A stretch of 64,000 nt of DNA, from assembly GCF_013177635.1 (NCBI RefSeq), contig NZ_CP030944.1, forward strand, positions 124,001-188,000, in the 5' to 3' direction. A program made the position numbers and the translations under genes. Below, piece after piece: positions 36,740 through 46,428 of the stretch. The DNA comes from Arcobacter aquimarinus (GTDB lineage Bacteria; Campylobacterota; Campylobacteria; Campylobacterales; Arcobacteraceae). Every line of letters starts with the position of its first letter. Position 1 is the stretch's first letter. The notes beneath the pieces are model-generated. The model made no database searches, was not told the origin of the DNA, and saw only the letters and a program-made list of their open reading frames with translations.

Positions 36740-37512
36740 TATCCAAATCTCCCTGTAATATAATCTTCTGTTTTTTTATTGTGTGGATTAACAAAAATAG
36801 TTTCTGTTACATCATATTCTATTAATTTCCCTAAATGGAAAAAGGCTGTATAATCAGCAACTCTTGCTGCTTGTTGCATATTGTGAGTTACTGTAATAAT
36901 TGTGTAATCTTGTTTTAATTCAAGCATTAAAGCTTCAATTTTTTCCGTACTAATTGGGTCAAGTGCAGATGTTGGTTCATCCATTAAAATAACTTCTGGT
37001 TTAATTGCAATTGTTCTTGCAATACAAAGTCTTTGTTGTTGACCTCCTGAAAGTGAAGTTCCAGGTTGATTTAATTTATCTTTTACCTCATTCCAAAGTC
37101 CTGATTTAATTAAAGAAGATTCAACTAATTCATCACACTCTTTACCTTTTCTTACAATTCCATGTTTTAATGGTGCATAAGCTACATTGTCATATATTGA
37201 TTTTGGAAAAGGATTTGGTTGTTGAAAAACCATACCAACTTTTTTTCTAACACTTACTTCATCAACATCTTTATCATAGATATTTTTATTGTCAATTATA
37301 ATTTGACCATCAATTTTTACTATTGGAATTAAATCATTCATTCTATTTATACATCTTAAAAATGTTGATTTACCACAACCAGATGGTCCAATTAATGCTG
37401 TTATTTTATTTTCATATAAACTAGCTGTTATATCAAAAAGAGCTTGATTTGAACCATAAAAAAGGTTTAAGCCTTTTACATCAATTTTTGTTTTATTTTC
37501 ATTATTTATCAT
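36739..37512 (-). CDS. pstB: Phosphate ABC transporter ATPase
   Basis: 257 residues; Walker [20 protein letters not shown], signature [16 protein letters not shown], Walker [16 protein letters not shown], switch [14 protein letters not shown], and the PstB-specific [18 protein letters not shown]. Located between pstA and phoU. Confidence 0.97.
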   Translation of the reverse strand: MINNENKTKIDVKGLNLFYGSNQALFDITASLYENKITALIGPSGCGKSTFLRCINRMNDLIPIVKIDGQIIIDNKNIYDKDVDEVSVRKKVGMVFQQPNPFPKSIYDNVAYAPLKHGIVRKGKECDELVESSLIKSGLWNEVKDKLNQPGTSLSGGQQQRLCIARTIAIKPEVILMDEPTSALDPISTEKIEALMLELKQDYTIITVTHNMQQAARVADYTAFFHLGKLIEYDVTETIFVNPHNKKTEDYITGRFG

Positions 37513-37521
37513 TTTTTTCCC

Positions 37522-38709
37522 TTACCACTTAACTTCAAATCTTTTTCTTAAATAAATTGCTATTGCATTTAATGAAATTAATATTGTTAATAACACCATA
37601 ATTCCAGCAGCAGTTTTTTCTATATACATACCTTCTGGCATTCCCGCCCAAGTAAATAATTGTGCAGGCATAACAGTTGCTGCTTGAGTAACCATTGTTG
37701 GAGCATCAGGAATAAAGGCAATCATACCAATGATGATTAAAGGAGCTGTTTCTCCCATAGCTTGTGCTAAACCAATAATAGAACCTGTTAAAACTCCTGG
37801 AAATGCTAAAGGTAAAACGTGATCTCGTGTCACTTGAATTTTATTTAACCCTAAACCATATCCCGCTTGTCTTATACTATCTGGAACTGCTCTTAGTGCT
37901 GCTCTTGAACTTACAATAATAATTGGTAAAGTCATAAGAGCAAGAGTTAAACCTCCAACTAAAGGTGAACTTCTAGGCATTCCAAAAAGATTAATAAATA
38001 TTGCTAGACCTAAAAGACCGAATAATATTGAAGGAATAGCTGCAAGGTTATTTATGTTTATTTCAATAAATCTTGTAAATTTATTGTCCCCTGCAAACTC
38101 TTCAAGATAAATAGCTGTCATAACTCCAATTGGAAATGCAACAGCCATTGTAATCACTAAAGTTAATATTGAACCAATTACAGCTGAATAAAGTCCTGCA
38201 TATTCAGGAATCTTTGAATCACCGTTTGTAAAGAAAATTGAATTAAATTTTCTTTCAATTAGTCCTTGAGCATTTAATTCTTCAATAAAAGCTATTTCTT
38301 TATCTTTTAGCTTGTAATGGTGACCTTTTAAATACTGATCAACTTGGTCATCTGCTAATACTAAAGTTGTTGTTGTAGTGTTCATTAAAGCTGGATTTTC
38401 TTGAACTAATTTTTGAAGATCTCTTAACCAAGCTCTAGAAACAATATTTCTATACTCTTTTGGTACAGCAAATCTTGTATCTTCTAGAGTTTTTTCGTTG
38501 TATGTAACATCTACTTTTATATAAGCAACATTAAAAGCAGGAATACCTTTACTAATAATATCAAATAAGAAAAATGCTAAAAATGCTATAGAGAAAATTA
38601 ATGAAGTTAATGTAAACTTCTTAAATCTTTTTGCACTAGCATGTCTTGATTTTAAATTCGGATCGTAAAATGGATTATGTTGTTTAGTTTTCTTTTTATT
38701 TTTAATCAT
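37522..38709 (-). CDS. pstA: Phosphate ABC transporter permease PstA, long form
   Basis: A 395-residue permease, longer than the usual 280-300. The extra part is a periplasmic insert of about 110 residues after the first helix (about 55-165: YIKVDVTYNEKTLEDTRFAVPKEY...), matching the DUF3333-containing PstA variant. The membrane domain has the permease EAA-type loop (RQAGYGLGLNKIQVTRDHVLPLAFPGVLTG). Overlaps pstC by 4 bases. Confidence 0.93.
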   Translation of the reverse strand: MIKNKKKTKQHNPFYDPNLKSRHASAKRFKKFTLTSLIFSIAFLAFFLFDIISKGIPAFNVAYIKVDVTYNEKTLEDTRFAVPKEYRNIVSRAWLRDLQKLVQENPALMNTTTTTLVLADDQVDQYLKGHHYKLKDKEIAFIEELNAQGLIERKFNSIFFTNGDSKIPEYAGLYSAVIGSILTLVITMAVAFPIGVMTAIYLEEFAGDNKFTRFIEININNLAAIPSILFGLLGLAIFINLFGMPRSSPLVGGLTLALMTLPIIIVSSRAALRAVPDSIRQAGYGLGLNKIQVTRDHVLPLAFPGVLTGSIIGLAQAMGETAPLIIIGMIAFIPDAPTMVTQAATVMPAQLFTWAGMPEGMYIEKTAAGIMVLLTILISLNAIAIYLRKRFEVKW

Positions 38710-39635
38710 AATGTATTCACTTTATATTTTTCTTTAAATTTTCTAATTAGAGATAATGAAATCATGTTAAGCACTAATGTAACTATAAATAGCACTAACC
38801 CTAAAGCAAATGCTGAAAGTGTTTCAGGTGAATTAAATTCAAAATCTCCAACTAATGAGTTTACAATTGTAACAGTAACGGTAGTCATATCTTCAAGTGG
38901 ATTCCATGAAAGATTTGGTCTTAATCCTGCTGCCATAACAACAATCATAGTTTCTCCTAAGGCTTTAGATAAACCTAGTAATGATGCTGAAATAATTCCT
39001 GGCATAGCTGAAGGTAAAACTATGTTTTTAATTACTTCACCATGCGTCATACCAAGTCCAAATGCTGCTTTTCTTTGACTATCAGGAACTGATTTAATAA
39101 CATCATCTGAAAGCGATGAAATAACTGGGATAATCATAATACCCATTACAATTCCAGAAGCTAAAGCTGAGTTAAATGTAGCTTCAAGACCTACGGTCTC
39201 TGCTGCTTTTACAACTAAAGGAGCAACAGTAATAGCAGCAAAGAATCCATATACAACAGTTGGAATACCCGCTAAAACTTCTAAAATTGGTTTTAAATAA
39301 TCTCTAACAGTAGGACTTGCATATTCACTCATATAAATAGCACTACCAAGTCCAATAGGAATTGCAACACCAAGTGCAATTACAGTAATTACAAATGTCC
39401 CTGCAAAAATTGGTAAAGCACCAAATTGACTACCAATAACTCCTGGTGACCATGTAGTTCCCGTTAGGAAATACCAGAAACTTCTTAATTGGAAAAATTC
39501 TATTGCTTCAAATAAAATAGAAAATAAAATCCCAAAAGTTGTTAAAATAGAGATTGCAGCTGCACTAATCAATGCAAATTTGATTAGTTTTTCATTTAGC
39601 TCTCTTTGTCTTTTTCTTGATTCAAAAGTGCTCAA
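38706..39635 (-). CDS. pstC: Phosphate ABC transporter permease PstC
   Basis: 309 residues with six helices and the permease loop RKAAFGLGMTHGEVIKNIVLPSAMPGI. The gene starts with TTG at 39633-39635, preceded by AAAGG. The 206-base gap between pstS and pstC contains its own regulatory repeat and two stem-loops, so pstC may be transcribed separately from pstS. Confidence 0.94.
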   Translation of the reverse strand: MSTFESRKRQRELNEKLIKFALISAAAISILTTFGILFSILFEAIEFFQLRSFWYFLTGTTWSPGVIGSQFGALPIFAGTFVITVIALGVAIPIGLGSAIYMSEYASPTVRDYLKPILEVLAGIPTVVYGFFAAITVAPLVVKAAETVGLEATFNSALASGIVMGIMIIPVISSLSDDVIKSVPDSQRKAAFGLGMTHGEVIKNIVLPSAMPGIISASLLGLSKALGETMIVVMAAGLRPNLSWNPLEDMTTVTVTIVNSLVGDFEFNSPETLSAFALGLVLFIVTLVLNMISLSLIRKFKEKYKVNTL

Positions 39636-39677
39636 TACTTTAACCTTTGTGTTAAATTTTTTATAATTTTAAATAAA

Positions 39678-39701
39678 ATTGATTACATCATGGTTACATA
39701 T
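39678..39701 (-). promoter_or_regulatory. Pho-box-like direct repeat upstream of pstC
   Basis: On the + strand ATTGATTACA-TCA-TGGTTAC, containing TGATTAC and TGGTTAC in the same orientation 11 bases apart, as expected for a PhoB/OmpR-type dimer. It starts 43 bases upstream of pstC. The same sequence stands 44 bases upstream of pstS. Confidence 0.65.
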
Positions 39702-39735
39702 AAAATGAGACAGGGAAGTTAGATATATAAATTTC

Positions 39736-39787
39736 AGTTTTAAGTTTTTATCTCTTTGTTCGCGTTAACAGATAAAAACTTAAAACT
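39736..39787. repeat. 18-base perfect inverted repeat between pstS and pstC
   Basis: AGTTTTAAGTTTTTATCT (39736-39753) and AGATAAAAACTTAAAACT (39770-39787) with a 16-base loop containing TTCGCGTTAAC. The stem is longer than a usual terminator and may act as a transcription attenuator, RNA processing site or protector of the pstS message. Confidence 0.75.
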
Positions 39788-39797
39788 AAAATTGAAC

Positions 39798-39832
39798 AAA
39801 TAAAGAGAAGGCAAGCCATCCTCTCTTTATTT
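39798..39832 (-). terminator. Terminator-like stem-loop just after pstS
   Basis: AAATAAAGAGA (39798-39808) pairs with TCTCTTTATTT (39822-39832), extended by GG/CC pairs inside; it lies 10 bases after the pstS stop. Confidence 0.7.
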
Positions 39833-39841
39833 AAATTTTAA

Positions 39842-40897
39842 TTAATGTTTTAATTGCTCAATAGTTAATTTTTCATTATTCATAACTTTAGTTCTTGCAA
39901 TTTCTCTTGTTTTGTCATCTAAAGTAATTAATCCGATTTCTCCTAAGATTCCATCTTTACCAATCATTTTTTCAGACATAAATAAATTTGTAAATTCTTT
40001 TAAAGCAGGCACTTCTTTATTGTGTGCATTTTTGATATAAAAATACATAGATCTAGCAACTGGATATTTCCCTGTTGAAATAGTATCAGCTGTTGGAGCT
40101 ATACTATCAATTGTAATTCCCATAACTTTATCTTTATTTTCTTCTAAAAATGAATATCCAAAGATACCAATTGCAGCTTCATTTTTAGTAAGTTTTTGAA
40201 CGATTAAGTTATCATTTTCACCTGATTCTACATAAGCTCCATCAGTTCTAATAACAGAATAAGCTTTATATTTTTTATTCGCTTTTTCATCTGCTTTATA
40301 TAAATTAGTATAAACTGGCATTTTTTCAAATACAGATTGTAAAACTAACTCTTCAAATGAGTCTCTTGTTCCTGAAGATTTTGGAGGACCATAAACAGTA
40401 ATTTCTCTATTTGGTAATGATGCATCAATGTCTGACCATTTTTTATATGGATTTTTAATTAATGTTTTTCCATCAGCACTTGGTACTTCTTCTGCTACAG
40501 CTAAAGCTAATTGTGCTTTTGTAACATTAAATCCAGCAACTTTTGCAGATTGTGCAATAGCAATTCCATCAAATCCAATTAATGCTTCAGTTATATCTTT
40601 AACACCATTTTCTTCACACATTTTTAATTCTTTATCTTTCATTCTTCTTGAAGCATTTGTAATATCAGGCGTATTTAAATCAACACCAGCACAAAATAGT
40701 TTCATTCCTCCACCTGTTCCTGTTGATTCTACAACTGGAGTTGGGAATTTTGTAGTTGCACCAAACTCTTCAGCTACAGAAGATGAAAAAGGGTAAACAG
40801 TTGATGAACCTACGATTTTGATTTGTTCTCTTGCAGTTAAAGTTGTTGCTAATAAAGCACTTGCAATTAAGGCCATTGATGTTTTTTTGAATGTCAT
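39842..40897 (-). CDS. pstS: Phosphate-binding periplasmic protein
   Basis: A 351-residue phosphate-binding protein with a signal peptide (MTFKKTSMALIASALLATTLTA). The phosphate-binding segments are IVGSSTVYPFSSSVAEEFG, STGTGGGMKLFCAG, NASRRMKDKE and GPPKSSGTRDSFEELV. An ATCGGAGA ribosome site precedes the ATG. It is the first gene of the pst cluster, with a candidate Pho box at 40941-40965. Confidence 0.96.
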   Translation of the reverse strand: MTFKKTSMALIASALLATTLTAREQIKIVGSSTVYPFSSSVAEEFGATTKFPTPVVESTGTGGGMKLFCAGVDLNTPDITNASRRMKDKELKMCEENGVKDITEALIGFDGIAIAQSAKVAGFNVTKAQLALAVAEEVPSADGKTLIKNPYKKWSDIDASLPNREITVYGPPKSSGTRDSFEELVLQSVFEKMPVYTNLYKADEKANKKYKAYSVIRTDGAYVESGENDNLIVQKLTKNEAAIGIFGYSFLEENKDKVMGITIDSIAPTADTISTGKYPVARSMYFYIKNAHNKEVPALKEFTNLFMSEKMIGKDGILGEIGLITLDDKTREIARTKVMNNEKLTIEQLKH

Positions 40898-40940
40898 TAT
40901 TTTCTCCGATAATTTTATTTACCGTGAAAGTTTAATAACT

Positions 40941-40965
40941 ATTGATTACAATTTGGTTACTATAG
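40941..40965 (-). promoter_or_regulatory. Pho-box-like direct repeat upstream of pstS
   Basis: On the + strand ATTGATTACA-ATT-TGGTTAC-TATAG. TGATTAC and TGGTTAC are repeated 11 bases apart; a weaker third unit (TTAATAACTAT) precedes them in phase. 17 of the 20 bases of the core match the copy before pstC, at almost the same distance from the start codon. Confidence 0.65.
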
Positions 40966-40973
40966 ATTTATAT

Positions 40974-41156
40974 TTAATGTTTTGTAAATTTTTTTTCAAA
41001 CTCTTTGTAACTTCTTACAAAAAGTTCATCACAATCATTTGGTTTGTAAATGACAGCTTTAATCCAAATATTATCTTCTTGTAGCTTACAAAAGTTTAGG
41101 GGAGTATAAAGTTTTTTATTTTTGTAGTGAATATATATTTTATTAAGTTCAATCAT
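40974..41156 (-). CDS. Small DUF1653-like protein (60 aa)
   Basis: A compact 60-residue protein: YIHYKNKKLYTPLNFCKLQ, IWIKAVIYKP and LFVRSYKEFEKKF follow the pattern of DUF1653 (YRHYKGK...Y, VVYR.L, WVRP.EMF). The match is by eye. It lies 20 bases downstream of prfA on the same strand and stops before the pstS promoter, so it probably belongs to the rpsT-prfA transcript. Function unknown. Confidence 0.65.
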   Translation of the reverse strand: MIELNKIYIHYKNKKLYTPLNFCKLQEDNIWIKAVIYKPNDCDELFVRSYKEFEKKFTKH

Positions 41157-41176
41157 AATTTAAAAAAGCTAATGGA

Positions 41177-42244
41177 TTATAGTCCATTAGCTTCGATAAG
41201 TTTTGATTGATGATCAGCAATAAGAGGATCAATCACTTCATCAAACAAACCATCATTCATGATGTAGTCAAGTCTGTACAGAGTTAAGTTAATTCTATGA
41301 TCACTGATTCTATTTTGTGGATAGTTATAAGTTCTAATTCTTCCACTTCTATCACCAGTTCCTACTTGCTCTTTTCTTGTAGCACCTTCAGCTTCCATCT
41401 TTTTTTGCATCTCGACTTCATAAAGTTTTGCCTTTAAAACTTTCATAGCTCTGTCTTTATTTTTGTGTTGAGATTTTTGGTCTTGATTTGTTACAACGAT
41501 TCCAGATGGAATATGAGTGATTCTAACAGCCGAGTCTGTAGTATTTACAGATTGACCACCATTTCCACTGGCTCTCATAACATCAATTTTTAAATCATTT
41601 GGATCTATTTCTACTTCAACATCGTCAACTTCAGGCATAACAGCAACAGTAATGGCAGAAGTATGAACTCTACCTTGAGATTCAGTAGCAGGAACCCTTT
41701 GAACCCTATGTGTACCACCTTCAAATTTTAATTTTGAATATACGTGGTCACCTTTTACTAGAATTACAATTTCTTTGTAACCCCCAGATTCACTCTCACT
41801 TGAACTCATGATTTCAACTTTCCAATCATTGTTCTCTGCATATCTTAAGTAACCCCTAAATAAATCACCTACAAATATTGCAGCTTCATCACCACCTGTA
41901 CCAGCTCTTAGTTCCAAATAGATGTTTTTGTCATCATTTGGATCTTTTGGAATCATTAAAAACTTTATTTCATCTTCAAGTACTGGTTTTTTCGTTTCTA
42001 ATTCTTTTAGTTCTTCTTTTGCTAAATCACCTAATTCAGGATCATCAAGCATCATTTTATTTTCATCAATATTTTCTATTAACTTAATATATTCTCTAGC
42101 CTTAGAAACAATTGGTTGAATGCTTGACTGTTCTTTAGAAAGTTCAGTCATTCGTTTTATATCATTAGTGATATCAGGAGCCATTAATAAGTTATTAATT
42201 TCTTCGTATCTATTAATGAATGGTTGAAGTTTATCTTTTAACAT
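41177..42244 (-). CDS. prfA: Peptide chain release factor 1
   Basis: 355 residues, normal for RF1. The catalytic GGQ loop is in [21 protein letters not shown]; the N-terminal domain ([19 protein letters not shown]) and [30 protein letters not shown] are RF1-specific. Recognises UAA and UAG stop codons. Downstream of rpsT by 16 bases. Confidence 0.96.
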   Translation of the reverse strand: MLKDKLQPFINRYEEINNLLMAPDITNDIKRMTELSKEQSSIQPIVSKAREYIKLIENIDENKMMLDDPELGDLAKEELKELETKKPVLEDEIKFLMIPKDPNDDKNIYLELRAGTGGDEAAIFVGDLFRGYLRYAENNDWKVEIMSSSESESGGYKEIVILVKGDHVYSKLKFEGGTHRVQRVPATESQGRVHTSAITVAVMPEVDDVEVEIDPNDLKIDVMRASGNGGQSVNTTDSAVRITHIPSGIVVTNQDQKSQHKNKDRAMKVLKAKLYEVEMQKKMEAEGATRKEQVGTGDRSGRIRTYNYPQNRISDHRINLTLYRLDYIMNDGLFDEVIDPLIADHQSKLIEANGL

Positions 42245-42260
42245 ATATATTTAATTCAAA

Positions 42261-42521
42261 TTATATAGCGTTAACTTTTACTTGTAATCTACTTACTTTT
42301 CTAGCAGCTGTACCTTTTTTTAAGATACCTTTAGAAACGCAGTGGTGTAAGTATTTGTTTGCAGTTTTCATAGCCTCAACAGCTTTTTCTTTATCAACAC
42401 CTTCAATAGCTGCTAATACATTTTTAGTAACATTTTTGATTCTTGTTTTGTAAAATCTGTTTCTTTCAGTTTTAATTTTCGTTTGTCTAGCTCTTTTTTC
42501 GCAAGATTTATGATTTGCCAT
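42261..42521 (-). CDS. rpsT: 30S ribosomal protein S20
   Basis: 86 residues, starting [26 protein letters not shown] and ending with [12 protein letters not shown], the standard basic helical S20 protein. AGAGG precedes the ATG. Divergent from glmM. Confidence 0.96.
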   Translation of the reverse strand: MANHKSCEKRARQTKIKTERNRFYKTRIKNVTKNVLAAIEGVDKEKAVEAMKTANKYLHHCVSKGILKKGTAARKVSRLQVKVNAI

Positions 42522-42603
42522 TTTTTTAACCTCTTTATAAAAATTTTAAGGGTAGAATATTACCTAAAGTAACTTAAATAGAGTTTAATTTTAGGAAGAT
42601 TTA

Positions 42604-43938
42604 ATGAAACTATTCGGAACTGATGGTGTTAGAGGAAAAGCAGGTGATTTTTTAGATGCGATAACTGTATTAAAGCTAGCTAAAGCTGCAGGTATATATT
42701 TTAGAAAGCATTCTACTACAAAAAGGATTCTTGTTGGAAAAGATACAAGAAGAAGTGGTTATATGATTGAAAATGCCTTAGTTAGTGGCTTAACAGCTGT
42801 TGGCTATAATGTAATTCAAATAGGTCCAATGCCAACTCCTGCAATTGCATATTTAACAGAGAGTATGAGATGTGATGCTGGTATTATGATTAGTGCTTCT
42901 CACAATCCCTTTGAAGATAATGGAATAAAGTTTTTTGATAATCATGGAAATAAATTAAGTGTAGCATGTGAAAAAGCTATCGAAGAAATTTTCAATGATG
43001 ACGATTTAATGACTAGTGAACAAGTAACAGGAAGAGAAATAGGTTCATCTAAAAGAATAGATGATGTTATTGGAAGATATATTGTTTCTATTAAAAGTTC
43101 ATTTCCTAAAGATTTAACTTTAAGTGGATTAAGAATAGTGCTTGATTGTGCAAATGGTGCTGCTTATAAGGTTGGCCCAACTATTCTAGAAGAATTAGGA
43201 GCAGACGTTATAACAATAAATAATAAGCCAAATGGTTTTAATATAAATGATAATTGTGGAGCAATGCATCCTGAAACTGTTGCCAAATTAGTAAAAGAGT
43301 ATAGAGCTGATATTGGACTTGCTTTAGATGGTGATGCTGATAGATTAGTTGTTGTTGATGAAAAGGGTGAAATAGTTGATGGAGATAAACTAATAGGGGC
43401 ATTATGTAGTTTTTTAAATAATGAAAAATTATTAAAAGGAAATGCTTGTGTTGCTACTGTTATGTCAAATAAAGCCCTTGAAGATTATTTAGCTAAACAA
43501 AAAATCGAGTTATTTAGGTCTGATGTGGGTGATAAATATGTTCTTGAAGTTATGAAAGAAAAAGGTATCAATTTTGGTGGGGAACAAAGTGGGCATATTA
43601 TTTTTTCTGATGTTGCAAAAACAGGAGATGGACTAGCTTCTGCACTTCAAGTTTTAGCATTAGTTATAAAATCAGGTAAAAAAGCAAGTGAAGTTTTAAA
43701 TCCATTTAGTTTATATCCTCAAATTTTACATAATATGAAAGTAACAGAAAAAATACCATTAAATCAGATAAAGGGTTTAGATGAGATATTAAAACCTATC
43801 AGAGAAAAAGGTATGAGAGATTTGATTAGATATTCAGGGACTGAAAATAAAATTAGATTGTTACTTGAAGGAAAAAATAAGAAAGATGTTGAAGATGGAA
43901 TGCAAACATTAATTTCATTTTTTAAAAAGGCATTATGA
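42604..43938 (+). CDS. glmM: Phosphoglucosamine mutase
   Basis: Converts glucosamine-6-P to glucosamine-1-P for cell wall precursors. 444 residues with the start [14 protein letters not shown], phosphoserine S99 in [17 protein letters not shown], metal site [11 protein letters not shown], substrate loop [11 protein letters not shown] and phosphate-binding loop [13 protein letters not shown]. Overlaps lspA by 4 bases. Confidence 0.97.
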   Translation: MKLFGTDGVRGKAGDFLDAITVLKLAKAAGIYFRKHSTTKRILVGKDTRRSGYMIENALVSGLTAVGYNVIQIGPMPTPAIAYLTESMRCDAGIMISASHNPFEDNGIKFFDNHGNKLSVACEKAIEEIFNDDDLMTSEQVTGREIGSSKRIDDVIGRYIVSIKSSFPKDLTLSGLRIVLDCANGAAYKVGPTILEELGADVITINNKPNGFNINDNCGAMHPETVAKLVKEYRADIGLALDGDADRLVVVDEKGEIVDGDKLIGALCSFLNNEKLLKGNACVATVMSNKALEDYLAKQKIELFRSDVGDKYVLEVMKEKGINFGGEQSGHIIFSDVAKTGDGLASALQVLALVIKSGKKASEVLNPFSLYPQILHNMKVTEKIPLNQIKGLDEILKPIREKGMRDLIRYSGTENKIRLLLEGKNKKDVEDGMQTLISFFKKAL

Positions 43939-44408
43939 AAAAAAATTTAAAAATAGCAACAACAATTTTTATTGTTGTTTTTATAATAGATCAAATAGTT
44001 AAATATGGTTTTGCAAATTTAGGCTGGGATGTTAATGGTCCTTATATGTCTTTAAAATTAGCATATAACTATGGAGTTGCTTTTTCAATGTTTTCTTTTC
44101 TAGCAGAATACTTAAAATATATTCAACTTTTTATGGTTTTTGCGGGAACGGTTTATTTGTTTATGAACAAGGATGTTTTTAAAGAATATTATATTCCCAT
44201 AGCTTTACTTTATGCAGGAGGTTTGTCTAATATTTTAGATAGATTTACTTATGAAGGAGTTGTTGATTATTTTTATTGGCATTATGGATTTGAATTTGCA
44301 ATATTTAACATAGCAGATGTGATGATAAATATTGCTGTTGCAATAATTATTTATAAACAAATTAAGCAATCAAGAGAAGAAAAAAAAGAAAAAGCAAAAA
44401 ATAATTAG
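43935..44408 (+). CDS. lspA: Lipoprotein signal peptidase (signal peptidase II)
   Basis: Cleaves the signal of prolipoproteins in the inner membrane. 157 residues with four helices; the two catalytic aspartates are in [10 protein letters not shown] and [13 protein letters not shown], and [16 protein letters not shown] is a family motif. Several of its likely clients (lipobox proteins) are encoded in this window. Coupled to glmM. Confidence 0.95.
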   Translation: MKKNLKIATTIFIVVFIIDQIVKYGFANLGWDVNGPYMSLKLAYNYGVAFSMFSFLAEYLKYIQLFMVFAGTVYLFMNKDVFKEYYIPIALLYAGGLSNILDRFTYEGVVDYFYWHYGFEFAIFNIADVMINIAVAIIIYKQIKQSREEKKEKAKNN

Positions 44409-44472
44409 TTTTGTAGCTTAAAATAAATTTAGCTATAATCCAATAAATTTTAGAAAATAATAGGAATATTTT

Positions 44473-45753
44473 ATGGGTCAAACAATAACAGAAAAGATTT
44501 TTAGTGAACATGTAGGTAAAAAAGTTTTTGCAGGAGAAATCGTAAGAAGTCCAATTGATATGGTTATTGGAAATGATATTACTACTCCAATTTCAATTAA
44601 AGCTTTTGAAGATGGTGGTTTTGAAAAACTTGCTAATCCGGATGGTTTTGCAATTGTTTTAGACCATTTTATTCCAGCAAAAGACATAGCAAGTGCAAAT
44701 CAAGCAAAAATTTCAAGAGACTTTGCAATGAAACACAATTTGAAAAATTTCTTTGATGAAAAAGATATGGGAATTGAACATGCCCTTTTACCAGAAAAAG
44801 GTTTAGTATTACCAGGAGATGTAATTATTGGTGCAGATTCACATACCTGTACACATGGTGCATTAGGTGCATTCTCTACAGGTATGGGTTCAACTGATAT
44901 CTCTTTTGGAATGATTACAGGTGGTAACTGGTTTAAAGTTCCTGAATCAATCAAAGTTGTATTTAAAGGTAAACCAGCGCCATTTGTAACTGGGAAAGAT
45001 TTAATTTTAGAAATTATTAGAATTTTAGGTGTTGATGGAGCTTTATATAAAGCTTTAGAATTCACTGGTGATACAATTGCTTACTTATCAATGGATGATA
45101 GATTTTCTTTATGTAACATGGCTATTGAAGCTGGAGCCAAAAATGGAATTGTTGCATATGATGAAATTACAAAAGAATTTTTAGATAAAGTAGGTGAAGC
45201 AAATGGTGGTTTAAGAGCAGAACCTAAAATTCACTATTCAGATGATGATGCAAATTATTGTCAAATAATTGAAATTGATGTTGAAAAATTAGAACCAGTT
45301 ATCGCATATCCATTCTTACCATCAAATGGTCACTCAGTTTCTCAAGCCGTTAGTGATAATATCAGAGTTGACCAAGTATTTATAGGTTCTTGTACAAATG
45401 GAAGATTAAGTGACTTTAAAATTGCAGCTGAAATCTTAAAAGATAAAAAAGTAGCAAGACATGTGAGGCTTATTTTAACTCCAGGAACACAAAAAATTCT
45501 TAGAGAAGCTACAAAATTAGGATATATTGATACTTTAGTTGATGCAGGTGGAGTTGTTTCAAATCCAACTTGTGGAGCTTGTTTAGGTGGATATATGGGA
45601 ATTTTAGGAGATAATGAAGTTTGTATCTCTACAACTAATAGAAATTTTGTAGGAAGAATGGGTTCAAGAAGCTCAAAAATATACTTAGCAAATAGTGCAG
45701 TTGCAGCAGCATCAGCGATTTCAGGTTATATAACAGACCCAAGAAGTTTATAA
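44473..45753 (+). CDS. leuC: 3-isopropylmalate dehydratase large subunit
   Basis: Aconitase-family [4Fe-4S] enzyme of leucine synthesis. 426 residues. Cluster cysteines are in FIGSCTNGR and SNPTCGACLGGYMG; GADSHTCTHGALGAFSTGMGSTD and HSVSQAV are substrate/cluster motifs. The length corresponds to the shorter bacterial/archaeal type. leuD is not next to it; mobA starts at its stop codon (TAATG overlap). Homoaconitase-like specificity cannot be excluded. Confidence 0.9.
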   Translation: MGQTITEKIFSEHVGKKVFAGEIVRSPIDMVIGNDITTPISIKAFEDGGFEKLANPDGFAIVLDHFIPAKDIASANQAKISRDFAMKHNLKNFFDEKDMGIEHALLPEKGLVLPGDVIIGADSHTCTHGALGAFSTGMGSTDISFGMITGGNWFKVPESIKVVFKGKPAPFVTGKDLILEIIRILGVDGALYKALEFTGDTIAYLSMDDRFSLCNMAIEAGAKNGIVAYDEITKEFLDKVGEANGGLRAEPKIHYSDDDANYCQIIEIDVEKLEPVIAYPFLPSNGHSVSQAVSDNIRVDQVFIGSCTNGRLSDFKIAAEILKDKKVARHVRLILTPGTQKILREATKLGYIDTLVDAGGVVSNPTCGACLGGYMGILGDNEVCISTTNRNFVGRMGSRSSKIYLANSAVAAASAISGYITDPRSL

Positions 45754-46343
45754 TGATAGATATACCATGCGTGATTCTTTGCGGTGGTAAAAGCTCAAGA
45801 ATGAAAGAAGATAAAACTCTTCTTCCTTTCTTTAACTCAAATTCTCTAGCTCAATTTCAATACCATAGATTAAAGTTGTACTTTCAAAATATTTACATTT
45901 CATCAAAAAATGACAAGTTTGATTTTATAGATAAAAATTATCTTATATTAGATGAAAATAAAGAAATTTTTTCACCAATTTTAGCTCTTGATACCATTTT
46001 TAAGAAATTTTTCAATCAAAAGATATTTATTATAACTGTTGATTCTCCTTTTGTTAGTATAGAATCAATTAGAGCACTAATTGAAAATTCTAAAGATGTT
46101 GATATTTGCGTAGCAAAAACAGAAGATAAAGTACATAATTTATGTGGAATATTTGATTCAAATATAAGTTTAACTATTAAAAATATGATTAATCAAGATA
46201 TACATAAAATAAATTATTTGATAAAACAAAATAAATTTAAAATTATAGAATTTCCTAATAATGATGAATTTATGAATATTAACACTCCAGATGACTATAA
46301 AAAATCTTTAATTTGTATAAATAAAATTTATAATTCTAATTAA
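45753..46343 (+). CDS. mobA: Molybdenum cofactor guanylyltransferase
   Basis: 196 residues. The GTP-binding loop CVILCGGKSSRMKEDKTLLPF and the IITVDSPFVS (Mg site) segment identify MobA, which adds GMP to molybdopterin for bis-MGD enzymes. Its ATG shares a base with the leuC stop. The C-terminal part is Asn/Lys-rich and less conserved. Confidence 0.9.
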   Translation: MIDIPCVILCGGKSSRMKEDKTLLPFFNSNSLAQFQYHRLKLYFQNIYISSKNDKFDFIDKNYLILDENKEIFSPILALDTIFKKFFNQKIFIITVDSPFVSIESIRALIENSKDVDICVAKTEDKVHNLCGIFDSNISLTIKNMINQDIHKINYLIKQNKFKIIEFPNNDEFMNINTPDDYKKSLICINKIYNSN

Positions 46344-46428
46344 TAATAATATACAATTTATAAGTGGCTTATTATCTCTTTTTTGTTATTCTAGTACTAT
46401 AGTTTTTACAAAAATAAAGGAATTTAAA

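Noticed and set aside
40428-40796. Open frame antisense to pstS
   Set aside because: A shadow of the pstS reading frame; no ribosome site and composition typical of antisense frames.
40818-41084. Open frame on + strand across the pstS promoter
   Set aside because: Overlaps the pstS start, the Pho-box-like site and the small DUF1653-like gene; hydrophobic low-complexity translation.
44700-45065. 121-residue open frame antisense to leuC
   Set aside because: Entirely inside a clear leuC; Ser/Pro-rich antisense translation without similarity to known proteins.
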